A stretch of 64,000 nucleotides of DNA, from the NCBI GenBank assembly GCA_964442285.1, contig CAYTZH010000013.1, positions 44,926 to 108,925 of the forward strand, given 5' to 3'. Shown piece after piece: positions 1 to 7,429 of the stretch. Below the pieces are notes generated by a model. That model made no database searches. It saw nothing but the letters and a program-made list of their open reading frames with translations, and was not told where the DNA came from. The stretch comes from CAYTZH01 sp964442285 (GTDB taxonomy: Bacteria; Myxococcota_A; UBA9160; JAFDET01). A program made the translations under genes and the position numbers. How positions within the stretch are numbered: position 1 is the first letter of the stretch; each line of letters opens with the position of its first letter.

Positions 1-2
1 CC

Positions 3-594
3 GTGAGCTCCGAGCCCACCCTCGTTCCCCAGCGCCTGCAGTGGATCCTGCGCGCCGGCGCCCTGCTCCTGGTGCTGGGCCTGGCCCTGGGCGCCTGGCA
101 GCTGTACGAGGCTGGTCTCCTGGAGCAGGAGAAGCCCCGGGCCCTCGTCGAGGCGGCGGGCCTCCGGGGTCCGCCCCTCTTCCTGCTGGCGTTCGCGGTG
201 TGCGAGCTCCTCCACGTGCCGTCTATCCTGTTCATGGTCGCGGCGCCCCTGGTCTGGCCCCTCCCCATCGCGATCGGCATGGCCTACGCCGGGTCGGTCC
301 TGGCGGCGATGTTCGTCTTCTGCGTGGCGCGCTTCCTGGTGGGGGACTGGGCGCGGACGAACCTGCCGCCCCGGCTCCGCCGCTACGACGACCAGCTCGC
401 GAAGCGGGGCCTGCGCACGGTGATCGTGCTGCGCGTGGCCACCTTCATGGCCCCGCTGATGCACTGGGTGCCGGGGGCCTCCCGGGTCTCGACTGCGTCC
501 CCTCCTCTGGGCGGCCGTCGCGATCCTGGTACTGGTCCGGCTGGGCTGGGGGTTCCGCCGGCGCCGGGCGCGCCGGCGCGACGAAGCCGGCTAG
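3..594 (+). pseudogene. DedA/TVP38-family membrane protein, internally deleted and frameshifted
   Basis: The first frame (GTG at 3, to about 490) encodes a TVP38/TMEM64 (SNARE-associated Golgi) type protein: an N-terminal membrane helix, a second hydrophobic block (PPLFLLAFAVCELLHVPSI) and the family-like stretch LRTVIVLRVATFMAPLMHWVPGASRV. After that it turns into Pro/Arg/Gly-rich nonsense. A second frame (484-594) picks up with a good last transmembrane helix, LLWAAVAILVLVRLGWGF, a basic tail RRRRARRRDEAG and a TAG stop. The two pieces give about 195 residues where the family usually has 220-240, so an out-of-frame loss of roughly 40 codons near 484-494 fits better than a single-base error. 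The stop overlaps the convergent next gene (CTAG). The gene could begin upstream of the window. It may be a pseudogene or an assembly error. Confidence 0.6.
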
Positions 595-1124
595 GACTTC
601 CGCCGGAAGACCCGGCGGATCTCGAGCGGCGCGTCGGCGTCGTCGACGCGGATCGTGAGCTCCAGGCGGTCCTCGATCCGCGCCCACGACGATTGGACCT
701 CGACGATCCGGTCGGCCTCGAGATGGTTCTGCTGGCGGACCACCAGCCGGCCGTCCTCGTCCCAGGCCGCGCGGGAGACGACCTTGCGTCCCCGGCCGTC
801 CTCGCTCTCGCGCGCCGCGCCGTCGGGAACGAGGTCCTGTCGGGTGGTCCGGACGCGGCTCTCGGTGACCATCCGCAGGCCGTCGTCGGGAATCGCCGTG
901 ACCGTGAGGGTCGGCGTCAGCCGGTCGGCCATCCGCCGGGCGGCTCCGGGCGCCCCCATCCGTTCGAGCAGCGGTCGGATCGGGTCGGAGGCCTCGCGGT
1001 CGAGGACCCAGACGCCGATCCATCCGGTGCGGTCGGGGCGCTCCGCGGCGGAGCCGCCCTCCGCCTGGGCGCCGGACGCCAGCACCAGGCCGAGCCAGAA
1101 CAGTGCGGAGAAGACGAGTCGCAT
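591..1124 (-). CDS. secreted protein of unknown function
   Basis: 177 residues. A signal peptide is visible: basic start, LVFSALFWLGLVLASG core, and a likely AQA-E cleavage near residue 22. The mature part opens with TGWIGVWVLDREASDP, then alternates short beta-type strands with charged turns (TLTVTAIPDDGLRMVTES; WDEDGRLVVRQQNHLEADRIVEVQ), as in small exported beta-barrel or lipocalin-like proteins. No catalytic motif was recognised. It lies 18 bp downstream of the DUF1329-type gene on the same strand and probably shares its transcript. Function unknown; a periplasmic or envelope location is inferred from the signal peptide only. Confidence 0.7.
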   Translation of the reverse strand: MRLVFSALFWLGLVLASGAQAEGGSAAERPDRTGWIGVWVLDREASDPIRPLLERMGAPGAARRMADRLTPTLTVTAIPDDGLRMVTESRVRTTRQDLVPDGAARESEDGRGRKVVSRAAWDEDGRLVVRQQNHLEADRIVEVQSSWARIEDRLELTIRVDDADAPLEIRRVFRRKS

Positions 1125-1142
1125 GGGTCGTATCCTAGCCGA

Positions 1143-2090
1143 TCAGCGGCCGCGGGTGAGTCGGCCCACGTCGATGAACCGCCGGATCCGGCCCTTGCTC
1201 CTGGGCGGCGTGCCGTGGACGTCCCAGAACTCGATGCGGTTGCCCGTCCCGGTCTGCGCGTTGACGATGATGTCGCTCACGATCAGCAGGTCGCGGGGCT
1301 CCGCAACGCCTTCCCAGCCCTTGTACCAGGCGCCGGTGAGCGAGTGATCCTCGCTCCAGCGCTTGTTGTGCCAGATGATCTTCCACAGCTCCTCCTTGTG
1401 GTCGTAGGCGAAGGAGTACATGGCCGTCAGGGTCTGCTTGTCGATCCAGATGTCCTTGAGGTAGGTGAGGATCGTGATGCCGCGGGCGTCGAAAGGCGCC
1501 TCCACGGTGGGCCCGGTGGCGAACTTGCGGCGCTCCTTGCGGAAGACGTCGCCGTCGTTCTCCAGGTACTCCGGCTCCGAGCGGTGGGAGAGCCGGATGC
1601 CCTGGGAGTGGCCCCGGTAGTAGAGGGGAAGCTGCTCGCCGCGATCCCAGTAGGAGTAGTGGAAGCGGGCCCCGCCGCCGCCTCCACCCCACTGGTAGTC
1701 GTGGTTCCACATGATCTTCACGCCGGCATGGGGATCGCCCTCGCAGTCGATCTCCTCCATGGGGAAGGGCTGGCCGGCGGTGTAGTTCTCCAGGCTGCCG
1801 TCCGGGCCGATGCGCGCCTGGCCGCGGAAGCGCTCGGTGGCGTCCCGGTAGATCTGCGCGGGCGAGTAGTCGGCCTGGGTCGGACCGATGTCGAGCTGCA
1901 TGCCCTCGTAGAAGAAGAAGTCCCGGTTGTCCCAGAACGGCTTGGGCAGGTAGGGCTTGAGGCGATCCACCTGGCCGAAGGGGATCGCGTCGCCCTCCTG
2001 GAAGGGGACGGCGCCGACGCCGGCGTCCTCCTGGGCGAGGGCGGGGACGGCCGCGAGGCCGAGGACGAGCAGGGGAGCGAGGCGGGGCAT
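1143..2090 (-). CDS. DUF1329-like exported protein
   Basis: 315 residues with a signal peptide (LAPLLVLGLAAVPALAQ). The pattern GQPFP...DPHAGVKIMWNH, followed by a Tyr/Arg-rich middle (YSYWDRGEQLPLYYRGHSQG) and a tail about stepwise structural change (AMYSFAYDHKEELWKIIWHNKRW), resembles DUF1329 proteins. These are LolA/LolB-fold envelope proteins common beside hydrophobic-compound and sterol catabolism genes in Gram-negatives. It is shorter than the usual roughly 450 residues. An AAGGAGAT ribosome site lies just ahead of ATG 2090. Role uncertain; binding or moving a lipid across the periplasm is only inference. Confidence 0.6.
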   Translation of the reverse strand: MPRLAPLLVLGLAAVPALAQEDAGVGAVPFQEGDAIPFGQVDRLKPYLPKPFWDNRDFFFYEGMQLDIGPTQADYSPAQIYRDATERFRGQARIGPDGSLENYTAGQPFPMEEIDCEGDPHAGVKIMWNHDYQWGGGGGGARFHYSYWDRGEQLPLYYRGHSQGIRLSHRSEPEYLENDGDVFRKERRKFATGPTVEAPFDARGITILTYLKDIWIDKQTLTAMYSFAYDHKEELWKIIWHNKRWSEDHSLTGAWYKGWEGVAEPRDLLIVSDIIVNAQTGTGNRIEFWDVHGTPPRSKGRIRRFIDVGRLTRGR

Positions 2091-2145
2091 GCTGGATCTC
2101 CTTCGGAGGCTGCGGGGGAGCGGGGGCGGCGGGCCCGCCCCCGGG

Positions 2146-2457
2146 TCAGCGGAGGCGTCGGCGCACGCCCGGTCCCGGCGGAAGGCCCGCCTCCTTCCGC
2201 TCGCTTGGGCTCAAGCGTCCGTCGCCGTTCTTGTCGTACTTCTCCAGCCACGCTTCGTGCTCGCGTCGCAGCTCGTCCCGCGCCGCGGAGCGCTCGGCCT
2301 CGCTGAGGACGCCGTCGCCGTCCGTGTCGAAGCGCTCCAGGAACTGCGAACGCCGCTCGTCGGGGCTGGCGGGGCGGTCCTCCGCCAGGGCGCTCGTTGC
2401 CGCGAACAGGCACGCCATGGCGATCAGGGCCATCAGAAGTCGCGCTGCGTGGGTCAT
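2146..2457 (-). CDS. small secreted EF-hand protein
   Basis: 103 residues: a signal peptide (RLLMALIAMACLFAATSALA) followed by two EF-hand loops, DTDGDGVLSEAE (about 44-55) and DKNGDGRLSPSE (about 74-85). Each has the Asp/Asn-x-Asp/Asn-x-Asp-Gly spacing and the closing Glu needed to bind Ca2+. A calmodulin-like periplasmic calcium binder is the natural reading. AGGAGG stands ahead of ATG 2457. The gene is divergent from the response regulator, and the four-half-site operator at 2514-2550 lies 57 bp upstream of the start, so regulation by that two-component system is likely. Similar EF-hand genes next to OmpR-type systems are known in calcium-responsive loci. Confidence 0.8.
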   Translation of the reverse strand: MTHAARLLMALIAMACLFAATSALAEDRPASPDERRSQFLERFDTDGDGVLSEAERSAARDELRREHEAWLEKYDKNGDGRLSPSERKEAGLPPGPGVRRRLR

Positions 2458-2513
2458 GTGGGTCCTCCTGTTTCCGGGGATGTCCGGACGACTCGGAAGC
2501 TACGGAAGGGGAG

Positions 2514-2550
2514 CTGAGCCCAGGCTGAGGCTTCCTGAGAGGTCGCTCAG
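2514..2550. promoter_or_regulatory. putative response-regulator operator, copy 1
   Basis: Four 5-bp half-sites on one face of the DNA: CTGAG at 2514, 2525 and 2535 and CTCAG at 2546, separated by 6, 5 and 6 bp. The direct-repeat layout with about an 11-bp period is that expected for OmpR/PhoB-family regulators. It sits between the divergent EF-hand gene and the response-regulator gene, and the last half-site runs into the regulator's AGGAGG ribosome site. A second site with identical spacing is at 5143-5179. Confidence 0.65.
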
Positions 2551-2565
2551 GAGGCGCTCGGGCGT

Positions 2566-3258
2566 TTGCCTATGCTGGATCGCGTGCGGATCCTGATCGT
2601 GGAAGACGAAGAGGGCCTGGCGCGCGTCCTCGCCGACGGCCTGAAGGCCGAGGGCTTCGAGGCGGACCTCGCCCACGACGGCACGGACGGCCTCTTCAAG
2701 GCCCAGGAGGGCCGCTACGACCTCATCCTGCTCGACGTGATGCTGCCCCGCATGAGCGGCTTCCAGGTCTGCACCCGGCTCCGGGAGGAGGGCGTCCAGA
2801 CGCCGATCCTGATGCTCACGGCCCGGGACGGGGAGGAGAGCGAGCGCCGCGGTCTCGACCTCGGCGCCGACGACTACGTGACCAAGCCCTTCTCCTATCC
2901 GGTGCTCGTCGCGCGGGTCCACGCCCTGCTGCGCCGCGGCGGCGAGAAGAGCTGGCCCGTGCTGCGGGTGGGGGACCTCGAGCTCGACACGCGCACCCGC
3001 GTGTGTCGCCGGGGCGAGACCGTCGTGAAGCTCACCGCCCGGGAGCTCTCGCTGCTCGAGTTCCTGATGCGCAACCCGGGCGCCGTCCACTCGAAGCAGG
3101 CGATCCTGGACGCGGTCTGGGGCTTCGACTACGAGGGCGACTACAACGTCGTCGAGGTCTACATCCGCTACCTGCGCCAGAAGCTCGACCGGCCCTTCCA
3201 GCGCCACAGCATCAAGACCCTGCGCGGGCTGGGCTACCGGCTCGAGGCCGACGGGTAG
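2566..3258 (+). CDS. OmpR-family response regulator
   Basis: 230 residues. Receiver domain about 5-120: acidic pocket EDEE, phospho-acceptor Asp in LILLDVMLPRMSG, Thr in MLTARDG, Lys in DDYVTKPF. Winged-helix DNA-binding domain about 135-228 with the ELSLLEFLMRNPG and VEVYIRYLRQKLDRPF elements typical of OmpR/PhoB regulators. The TTG at 2566 stands 11 bp after AGGAGG, while ATG 2572 is 17 bp away, so the TTG start is slightly preferred; either gives the same domains. It is followed after 5 bp by its kinase. Autoregulation is inferred from the operator at 2514-2550. Confidence 0.93.
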   Translation: MPMLDRVRILIVEDEEGLARVLADGLKAEGFEADLAHDGTDGLFKAQEGRYDLILLDVMLPRMSGFQVCTRLREEGVQTPILMLTARDGEESERRGLDLGADDYVTKPFSYPVLVARVHALLRRGGEKSWPVLRVGDLELDTRTRVCRRGETVVKLTARELSLLEFLMRNPGAVHSKQAILDAVWGFDYEGDYNVVEVYIRYLRQKLDRPFQRHSIKTLRGLGYRLEADG

Positions 3259-3263
3259 CGCCC

Positions 3264-4865
3264 GTGGCGGACGGCGCTCGGACGGCGAGGGGCTGGGGTC
3301 TGCGGGTGCGCCTGAGCGGGCTCGCGGCTGGCGCGGTCGCGGCCGCGCTCCTCGTGGGCGGTGCGATCTGGGTGTGGGCCGTCGAGTACCGGATGCTCGA
3401 AGATCTGCGCGAGCGCGACCGGGAGCGGGCGTTCCGCCAGGTCTTCGTCCGGGTCAAGATCGTGGGGCCGCTCCCTGTCGATCCGTTCCCCGAGTCCGAC
3501 CTCGTGGTGATCACGCCCGGCGGAGACGTCGAGTTCACCGGAGACCCGGCGCTGCGGGACCCCGACCTGCAGGCGTGGCTGGCCGCCCAGCGCGAGGCCC
3601 CCCGCTTCGCGCCAGCGGCCCGGGAGATGGGCGAGATCATCCGGCAGGCCGAGCGGGCCGTGCGGGAGTGCGTCCGGGGCGCCTTCCTCGACCAGCGCGG
3701 GGAAGGCCGGCTGCTGCGCTTCCCGCGGCTGGGTGGCGACGCCGGGGGAGCCTGCCGCGAGGTCGTCGACGCGGCACGCGCCGAGGCCAGCGAGCGGGCG
3801 GGGGCGCTCCAGTGGCCGCAGCGGGTGGCGGACATGCCGGACGGGGGACGCCGCCTGCAGACCGCCATCGTGGTCCAGCTTCCCGGGGAGGCGGAGCCCT
3901 ACGCGCTCGCCCTCCACTCGCCGCTCGATGCCATCGACGCCACCCTCGGCGTCATCGCCCGCAGCCTGCTCTTCGGTGGACCGGTGCTGATCGCCTTCGT
4001 GGCGGGCCTTGCCTGGCTGCTCCTCGGACGCTCCCTGCGCGTGGTCGGCGATCTCCAGCGCGAGGCCGAGCAGATCGCCTTCGGAAGCCTCGAGCGGCGA
4101 CTCGAGCTGCCGCCCGCGGACGACGAGGTCCGCCGGCTCGCCGCCAGCCTGAACCGCATGCTCGACCGGGTGGCGGAGGGCGCGGCGCAGCAGCGCGCCT
4201 TCGTCGGCGACGCCTCCCACGAGCTGCGCAGCCCCATCGCGGCGCTGCGCGCGCAGCTCGAGGTGGGTCTGGCGCATCCCGACGAGGCGGACTGGCCCCG
4301 GCGGGCCCGGGAGGCCAGCGAGCAGGTGATCCGCATGCAGCGCCTCGTCGACGACCTGCTCCGGATGGCGCGCCTCGACGAGCCGGGGGGCTCCAGCGAC
4401 GCGCGGCCCCGGCCCGTCTCGGACATCGACCTCGACGACCTGGTCCGCCTCGAGGCCGCCGGACTGCGCGAGGCCGAGGTGTCGCTCCTCGGCGTCTCGC
4501 CCGTGCGGGTGCGGGGCATCGAGTCCGATCTGCGGCGCGTGGTGGGCAACCTGCTCGAGAACGCCGAGCGCTACGGCAAGGGGCGCATCCAGGTCTCACT
4601 CACCCAGCAGGGCGAGGAGGCCCACCTCGAGGTCGAGGACGACGGCCCGGGCATTCCGCCCGAGGAGCGCGAGCGTGTCTTCGCACGCTTCACGCGCCTG
4701 GACTGGAGCCGGAGCCGCGCCTCCGGCGGCGCCGGGCTCGGTCTCTCCCTGGCCCGGGGGCTGGTCCGGGAGCACGGCGGCAACATCTGGATCGAAGAGG
4801 GTCGCATGGGCGGCGCCCGCTTCGTGGTAGTGCTTCCCGTCGATCCGGCGCGCGCTGCGGGGTGA
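3264..4865 (+). CDS. membrane sensor histidine kinase
   Basis: About 533 residues from GTG 3264. An N-terminal membrane helix (LAAGAVAAALLVGGAIWVWA), a periplasmic sensor region of roughly 190 residues containing two cysteines, a second membrane helix (LLFGGPVLIAFVAGLAWLLLG), and a HAMP-like segment come first. Then come the HisKA H-box FVGDASHELRSPIAALRAQL, the N-box LLENAERYG, and the G-boxes DDGPGIP and GGAGLGLSLARG of the ATPase domain. It is the partner of the regulator 5 bp upstream. The periplasmic part matches no sensor family that I recognise. With a Ca-binding EF-hand protein as likely target, a divalent cation is a possible signal (inference). Confidence 0.92.
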   Translation: MADGARTARGWGLRVRLSGLAAGAVAAALLVGGAIWVWAVEYRMLEDLRERDRERAFRQVFVRVKIVGPLPVDPFPESDLVVITPGGDVEFTGDPALRDPDLQAWLAAQREAPRFAPAAREMGEIIRQAERAVRECVRGAFLDQRGEGRLLRFPRLGGDAGGACREVVDAARAEASERAGALQWPQRVADMPDGGRRLQTAIVVQLPGEAEPYALALHSPLDAIDATLGVIARSLLFGGPVLIAFVAGLAWLLLGRSLRVVGDLQREAEQIAFGSLERRLELPPADDEVRRLAASLNRMLDRVAEGAAQQRAFVGDASHELRSPIAALRAQLEVGLAHPDEADWPRRAREASEQVIRMQRLVDDLLRMARLDEPGGSSDARPRPVSDIDLDDLVRLEAAGLREAEVSLLGVSPVRVRGIESDLRRVVGNLLENAERYGKGRIQVSLTQQGEEAHLEVEDDGPGIPPEERERVFARFTRLDWSRSRASGGAGLGLSLARGLVREHGGNIWIEEGRMGGARFVVVLPVDPARAAG

Positions 4866-5096
4866 GCCCGGCGCCGGGGGCTGGCCGAGGCCGGCCGCCG
4901 GCGAGACGAGGCGGCGACGCCCTCGGCGTCGAACGACGGCCGCGACCGTCTGTACCACGCGAAGTCCCGCCTTCGCGTCCTCCCCCAGCGGCACGCGCCG
5001 GGAGACCCACTCCGGTGCCAGCGCAGCGCAGCCGAGGGGGCCGTAGGCGCAGGCGAGGGCCGCCGCGAGCCAGACCCAGGCGCCGAACTTCTGCAT
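4596..5096 (-). CDS. possible small exported lipoprotein-like protein (3' extent doubtful)
   Basis: The first 40 or so codons look real: MQKFGAWVWLAAALACAYGP followed by LGCAALAPEW, a signal sequence with a possible lipobox cysteine, and a cassette of the two-component operator 47 bp upstream (5143-5179), the same geometry as for the EF-hand gene. The open frame then continues 270 bp antisense to the kinase gene, with Pro/Arg-rich composition, which is unlikely to be real coding sequence. The true protein may end earlier through a frameshift, or the frame may simply lack a stop. Treat the N-terminus as the supported part. Confidence 0.35.
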   Translation of the reverse strand: MQKFGAWVWLAAALACAYGPLGCAALAPEWVSRRVPLGEDAKAGLRVVQTVAAVVRRRGRRRLVSPAAGLGQPPAPGSPRSARRIDGKHYHEAGAAHATLFDPDVAAVLPDQPPGQGETEPGAAGGAAPAPVQAREACEDTLALLGRNARAVVLDLEVGLLALLGE

Positions 5097-5142
5097 CGAT
5101 CGCTCCTCCCGCGATCGGTGCGAGGAACGTGACGAAGGGGCC

Positions 5143-5179
5143 CTGAGACGAGGCTGAGGCCAGCTGAAGCGCTTCTCAG
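5143..5179. promoter_or_regulatory. putative response-regulator operator, copy 2
   Basis: Half-sites CTGAG (5143), CTGAG (5154), CTGAA (5164) and CTCAG (5175) with spacers of 6, 5 and 6 bp, exactly the register of the copy at 2514-2550. The left flank AAGGGG is also shared. It lies upstream of the small exported minus-strand frame starting at 5096, so it probably marks a second promoter of the regulon. Confidence 0.6.
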
Positions 5180-5219
5180 CGGGAGCGCGGTGGACGGTGG
5201 GCGCCGGCGGCGGGCGCCG

Positions 5220-6113
5220 CTACAGGCGGTCCAGGATCGGGACCGTGATGCTGGCCTGGGAGTCGCCGGGCTGCTTGTCGCCGTAGATGCCCTGGAAGAA
5301 CTCGCTGCGCACCATGTCGGCGAAGAACGCGACGCCGGGGTAGTAGACGATCGCCACGGTGTCGAACTGGTAGTCGCGCTCGACGCGGACCGCCTGGCCC
5401 ACGTGCATGGGGCCGTAGCCGCCCTCGGCCATGGGGCCGAACATGGACATCCCGTAGCGGCGATCGGCGGCCTGCTGCTCGGGCGTGCCCCCCCTGAGCA
5501 GGTTCACGATCACCACGGCGTCGGCCCCGAGCTCCCGCTCCTCGAGGAGCCGTCCCGCGTACGCCTGGGACTCGGGGAACGCCTCGGGGTGCGCGGCCCG
5601 CGTGAACGGGAAGTACGACGGTCGGCCGCGCACGATCTGGCCCGCGCGCAGGGCCAGCAGACCCTGGGGGATCAGGGCGTTCACGACGGGCCAGCGCCGG
5701 AACCCCTGCACGTAGACCTCCTGGAAACGGTCGACCGCCCTGCGCATCGGCTCCGACTGCACGTGTCGGTCGAACGCCGCGCGCGAGGGGTACTGGAGGA
5801 GGACGATGGCGCTCCAGTCCTTCTCCCCGATCTGCGCGGAGGCGAGGCCGGCCAGGACGACCTTCCCGGCGTAGATCCAGCGGGCCTCGGAGCCCTCGCT
5901 GGCGCGCTTCAGCGCCCGCACCTCCTCCACGACGTCGTCGCCCGGGGCCACGCTGAGGAAGGCCAGGACGTGGAAGGCACCCGAGGCGTGGAAGATGGGC
6001 TGGCGATCCTGGACGACGTCCCGCCGCGCGCGCAGGTAGCGCTGGTGCTGCCAGAGCATCGCGGAGGCGGCCCCCAGGACGACGACCAGCAGGACGATCG
6101 CCACGACCTTCAA
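5220..6113 (-). CDS. membrane-anchored DUF1330-like protein, paralogue of 6549-7412
   Basis: 297 residues from TTG 6113, whose first bases overlap the upstream stop (TTGA), indicating translational coupling. A single N-terminal membrane helix (LLKVVAIVLLVVVLGAASAML) is followed by two ferredoxin-like alpha/beta modules. The second, with VVIVNLLRGG, RRYGMSMFGPM and TVAIVYYPG...FFADMVRSEFFQ, has the DUF1330/EthD-like pattern of a dimeric alpha-beta barrel. No catalytic role is established. It is the last gene of an operon beginning with a BVMO (9878), so a part in handling its substrate is plausible. The gene at 6549-7412 carries the same signature (YMINFLKV, NRRYGLVA, SVAVLEYP). Confidence 0.65.
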   Translation of the reverse strand: MKVVAIVLLVVVLGAASAMLWQHQRYLRARRDVVQDRQPIFHASGAFHVLAFLSVAPGDDVVEEVRALKRASEGSEARWIYAGKVVLAGLASAQIGEKDWSAIVLLQYPSRAAFDRHVQSEPMRRAVDRFQEVYVQGFRRWPVVNALIPQGLLALRAGQIVRGRPSYFPFTRAAHPEAFPESQAYAGRLLEERELGADAVVIVNLLRGGTPEQQAADRRYGMSMFGPMAEGGYGPMHVGQAVRVERDYQFDTVAIVYYPGVAFFADMVRSEFFQGIYGDKQPGDSQASITVPILDRL

Positions 6114-6526
6114 GAGCGCGGATCCAGCCTCAGCAGGTCCCGGGGCGGGAAGCCCATGAGGAACAGGACCGGCAGCGGGATCGGGTACTCGGCGGCCACC
6201 CGCGTGAACTCCTCGCCCTCCACGGCGACGGCGGTGTAGTCGCCGGTGGACCCGTCGATGGCGACCCGCACCTCCGGGTTCTCGAGCGCCCGCCGGTACC
6301 AGGCCCGGGGCCAGTGGTGGGCGGAGACGTAGAGCTTCCCGCCGCTCTCGAACCGCGCGAGCCGGCGCTCGTGGGACGTACCCGACGCATCCGTCGTGGT
6401 GAGGACGAGCATGGGGATCTTCGTCCGGTCCAGGGTCGGCTGGCAGACCCCCAGGAACACCTCGAAGAGCACGACGAGTCCTGCGTAGGAGACGCCGACG
6501 ATCGCGACCCACTTCACGGCCTTCAT
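6110..6526 (-). CDS. DDN/F420-type split-barrel protein with N-terminal anchor
   Basis: 138 residues. An N-terminal hydrophobic helix (VKWVAIVGVSYAGLVVLFEVF) is followed by a split-barrel pattern: LVLTTTDASGTSHERRL, then GGKLYVSAHHWPRAWYRRAL, then ENPEVRVAIDG. These match the GRxSGxxR...VVAS...P.WYHNLRANPxV core of deazaflavin(F420)-dependent nitroreductase (DDN/DUF385) family proteins. The canonical GRKSG is replaced by DASGT, so cofactor binding is not certain. GGGAGGAAG precedes ATG 6526. It is translationally coupled to the next gene (TTGA). Compare the canonical homologue at 40490-40933. Confidence 0.65.
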   Translation of the reverse strand: MKAVKWVAIVGVSYAGLVVLFEVFLGVCQPTLDRTKIPMLVLTTTDASGTSHERRLARFESGGKLYVSAHHWPRAWYRRALENPEVRVAIDGSTGDYTAVAVEGEEFTRVAAEYPIPLPVLFLMGFPPRDLLRLDPRS

Positions 6527-6548
6527 GGGGCTTCCTCCCGAAAGGGCC

Positions 6549-7412
6549 CTACTCCGCGATGTAGAGCGACGTGCGCTCCAGACCCGCACGCCGGTGCTTC
6601 ACCGCAGCCCGGTAGCCCGGCATGTACTCGAGCACGAACAGGGAGCGCGGCGTCGGGTACTCCAGCACGGCCACGCTGTCCCAGTCGCCTCCGGCGGACG
6701 TCTCGACCGCCGGCTCGACCACGACGGGTCCCGTGCGGCCGGCGTAGGTCAGCCGGCCCCCGAGCATCATCACGCTGCGGATGGCGACGAGCCCGTAGCG
6801 GCGGTTGTAGGCCACGTCGCCGCTGACGTCGGGCTTCGCGACCGGCTCGTCGTAGGTGGCCCGGTCGCGCACCTTCAGGAAGTTGATCATGTAGGCGGGG
6901 GTGTCGCGCTCGTTGTCGAGATGTCGCTCGATCTCCGCGCGGGTGGGATTGATCCCGCCGTACGCGCCCATCGTGTCCGCCACCATCTCGTCGATGTTTC
7001 CGCGTTCGAGCACGGCCTCCAGCGTCGCTGGCCTGGGCTCGAGGAGCACGCCGACGCTGCGCAGGACTGCGGCGACGCCGGGCAGGAAGAAGGGGGGCAT
7101 CGGGGCCCGCAGCACGTGGGCCTGTACGTCCTCGAGCCCGGCGACCGAGGGCTTGCGCCCGGCCGCGGCGACGAGCGTGGCCTCGTCCGGGAACCGCACG
7201 ATGGCCGCGTGGGTCCAGTGATCGGGATCGTCGCCGATGAAGGTGTACTCGCAGCGCGCCCGCCACGGCAGCGTGCCGCCGGCCTCGCGGACCGCCGCCG
7301 CGAAGGTCTCGTCGGCGCCGCCGGCGCAGCGCAGCATGTAGAGAAACATGGGGGCGCGGCGGCCGGAGATCGCCTCGAGACGGACGGGTTCGGGCAGGAA
7401 GGCTCGCGCCAT
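6549..7412 (-). CDS. DUF1330-like protein, paralogue of 5220-6113
   Basis: 287 residues from ATG 7412 behind GGAGGAG. It has no membrane helix, unlike its paralogue. The N-terminal half begins MFLYMLRCAGGADETFAAAV; the C-terminal half has the DUF1330-like run AYMINFLKVRDRA...YNRRYGLVAIRSVMMLGG...SVAVLEYPTPRSLFVL. Two tandem ferredoxin-like modules are inferred. It follows the TetR gene by 17 bp and precedes the split-barrel gene by 22 bp. Function unknown. Confidence 0.65.
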   Translation of the reverse strand: MARAFLPEPVRLEAISGRRAPMFLYMLRCAGGADETFAAAVREAGGTLPWRARCEYTFIGDDPDHWTHAAIVRFPDEATLVAAAGRKPSVAGLEDVQAHVLRAPMPPFFLPGVAAVLRSVGVLLEPRPATLEAVLERGNIDEMVADTMGAYGGINPTRAEIERHLDNERDTPAYMINFLKVRDRATYDEPVAKPDVSGDVAYNRRYGLVAIRSVMMLGGRLTYAGRTGPVVVEPAVETSAGGDWDSVAVLEYPTPRSLFVLEYMPGYRAAVKHRRAGLERTSLYIAE

Positions 7413-7429
7413 CGGTCTCCTCCGGCTTC

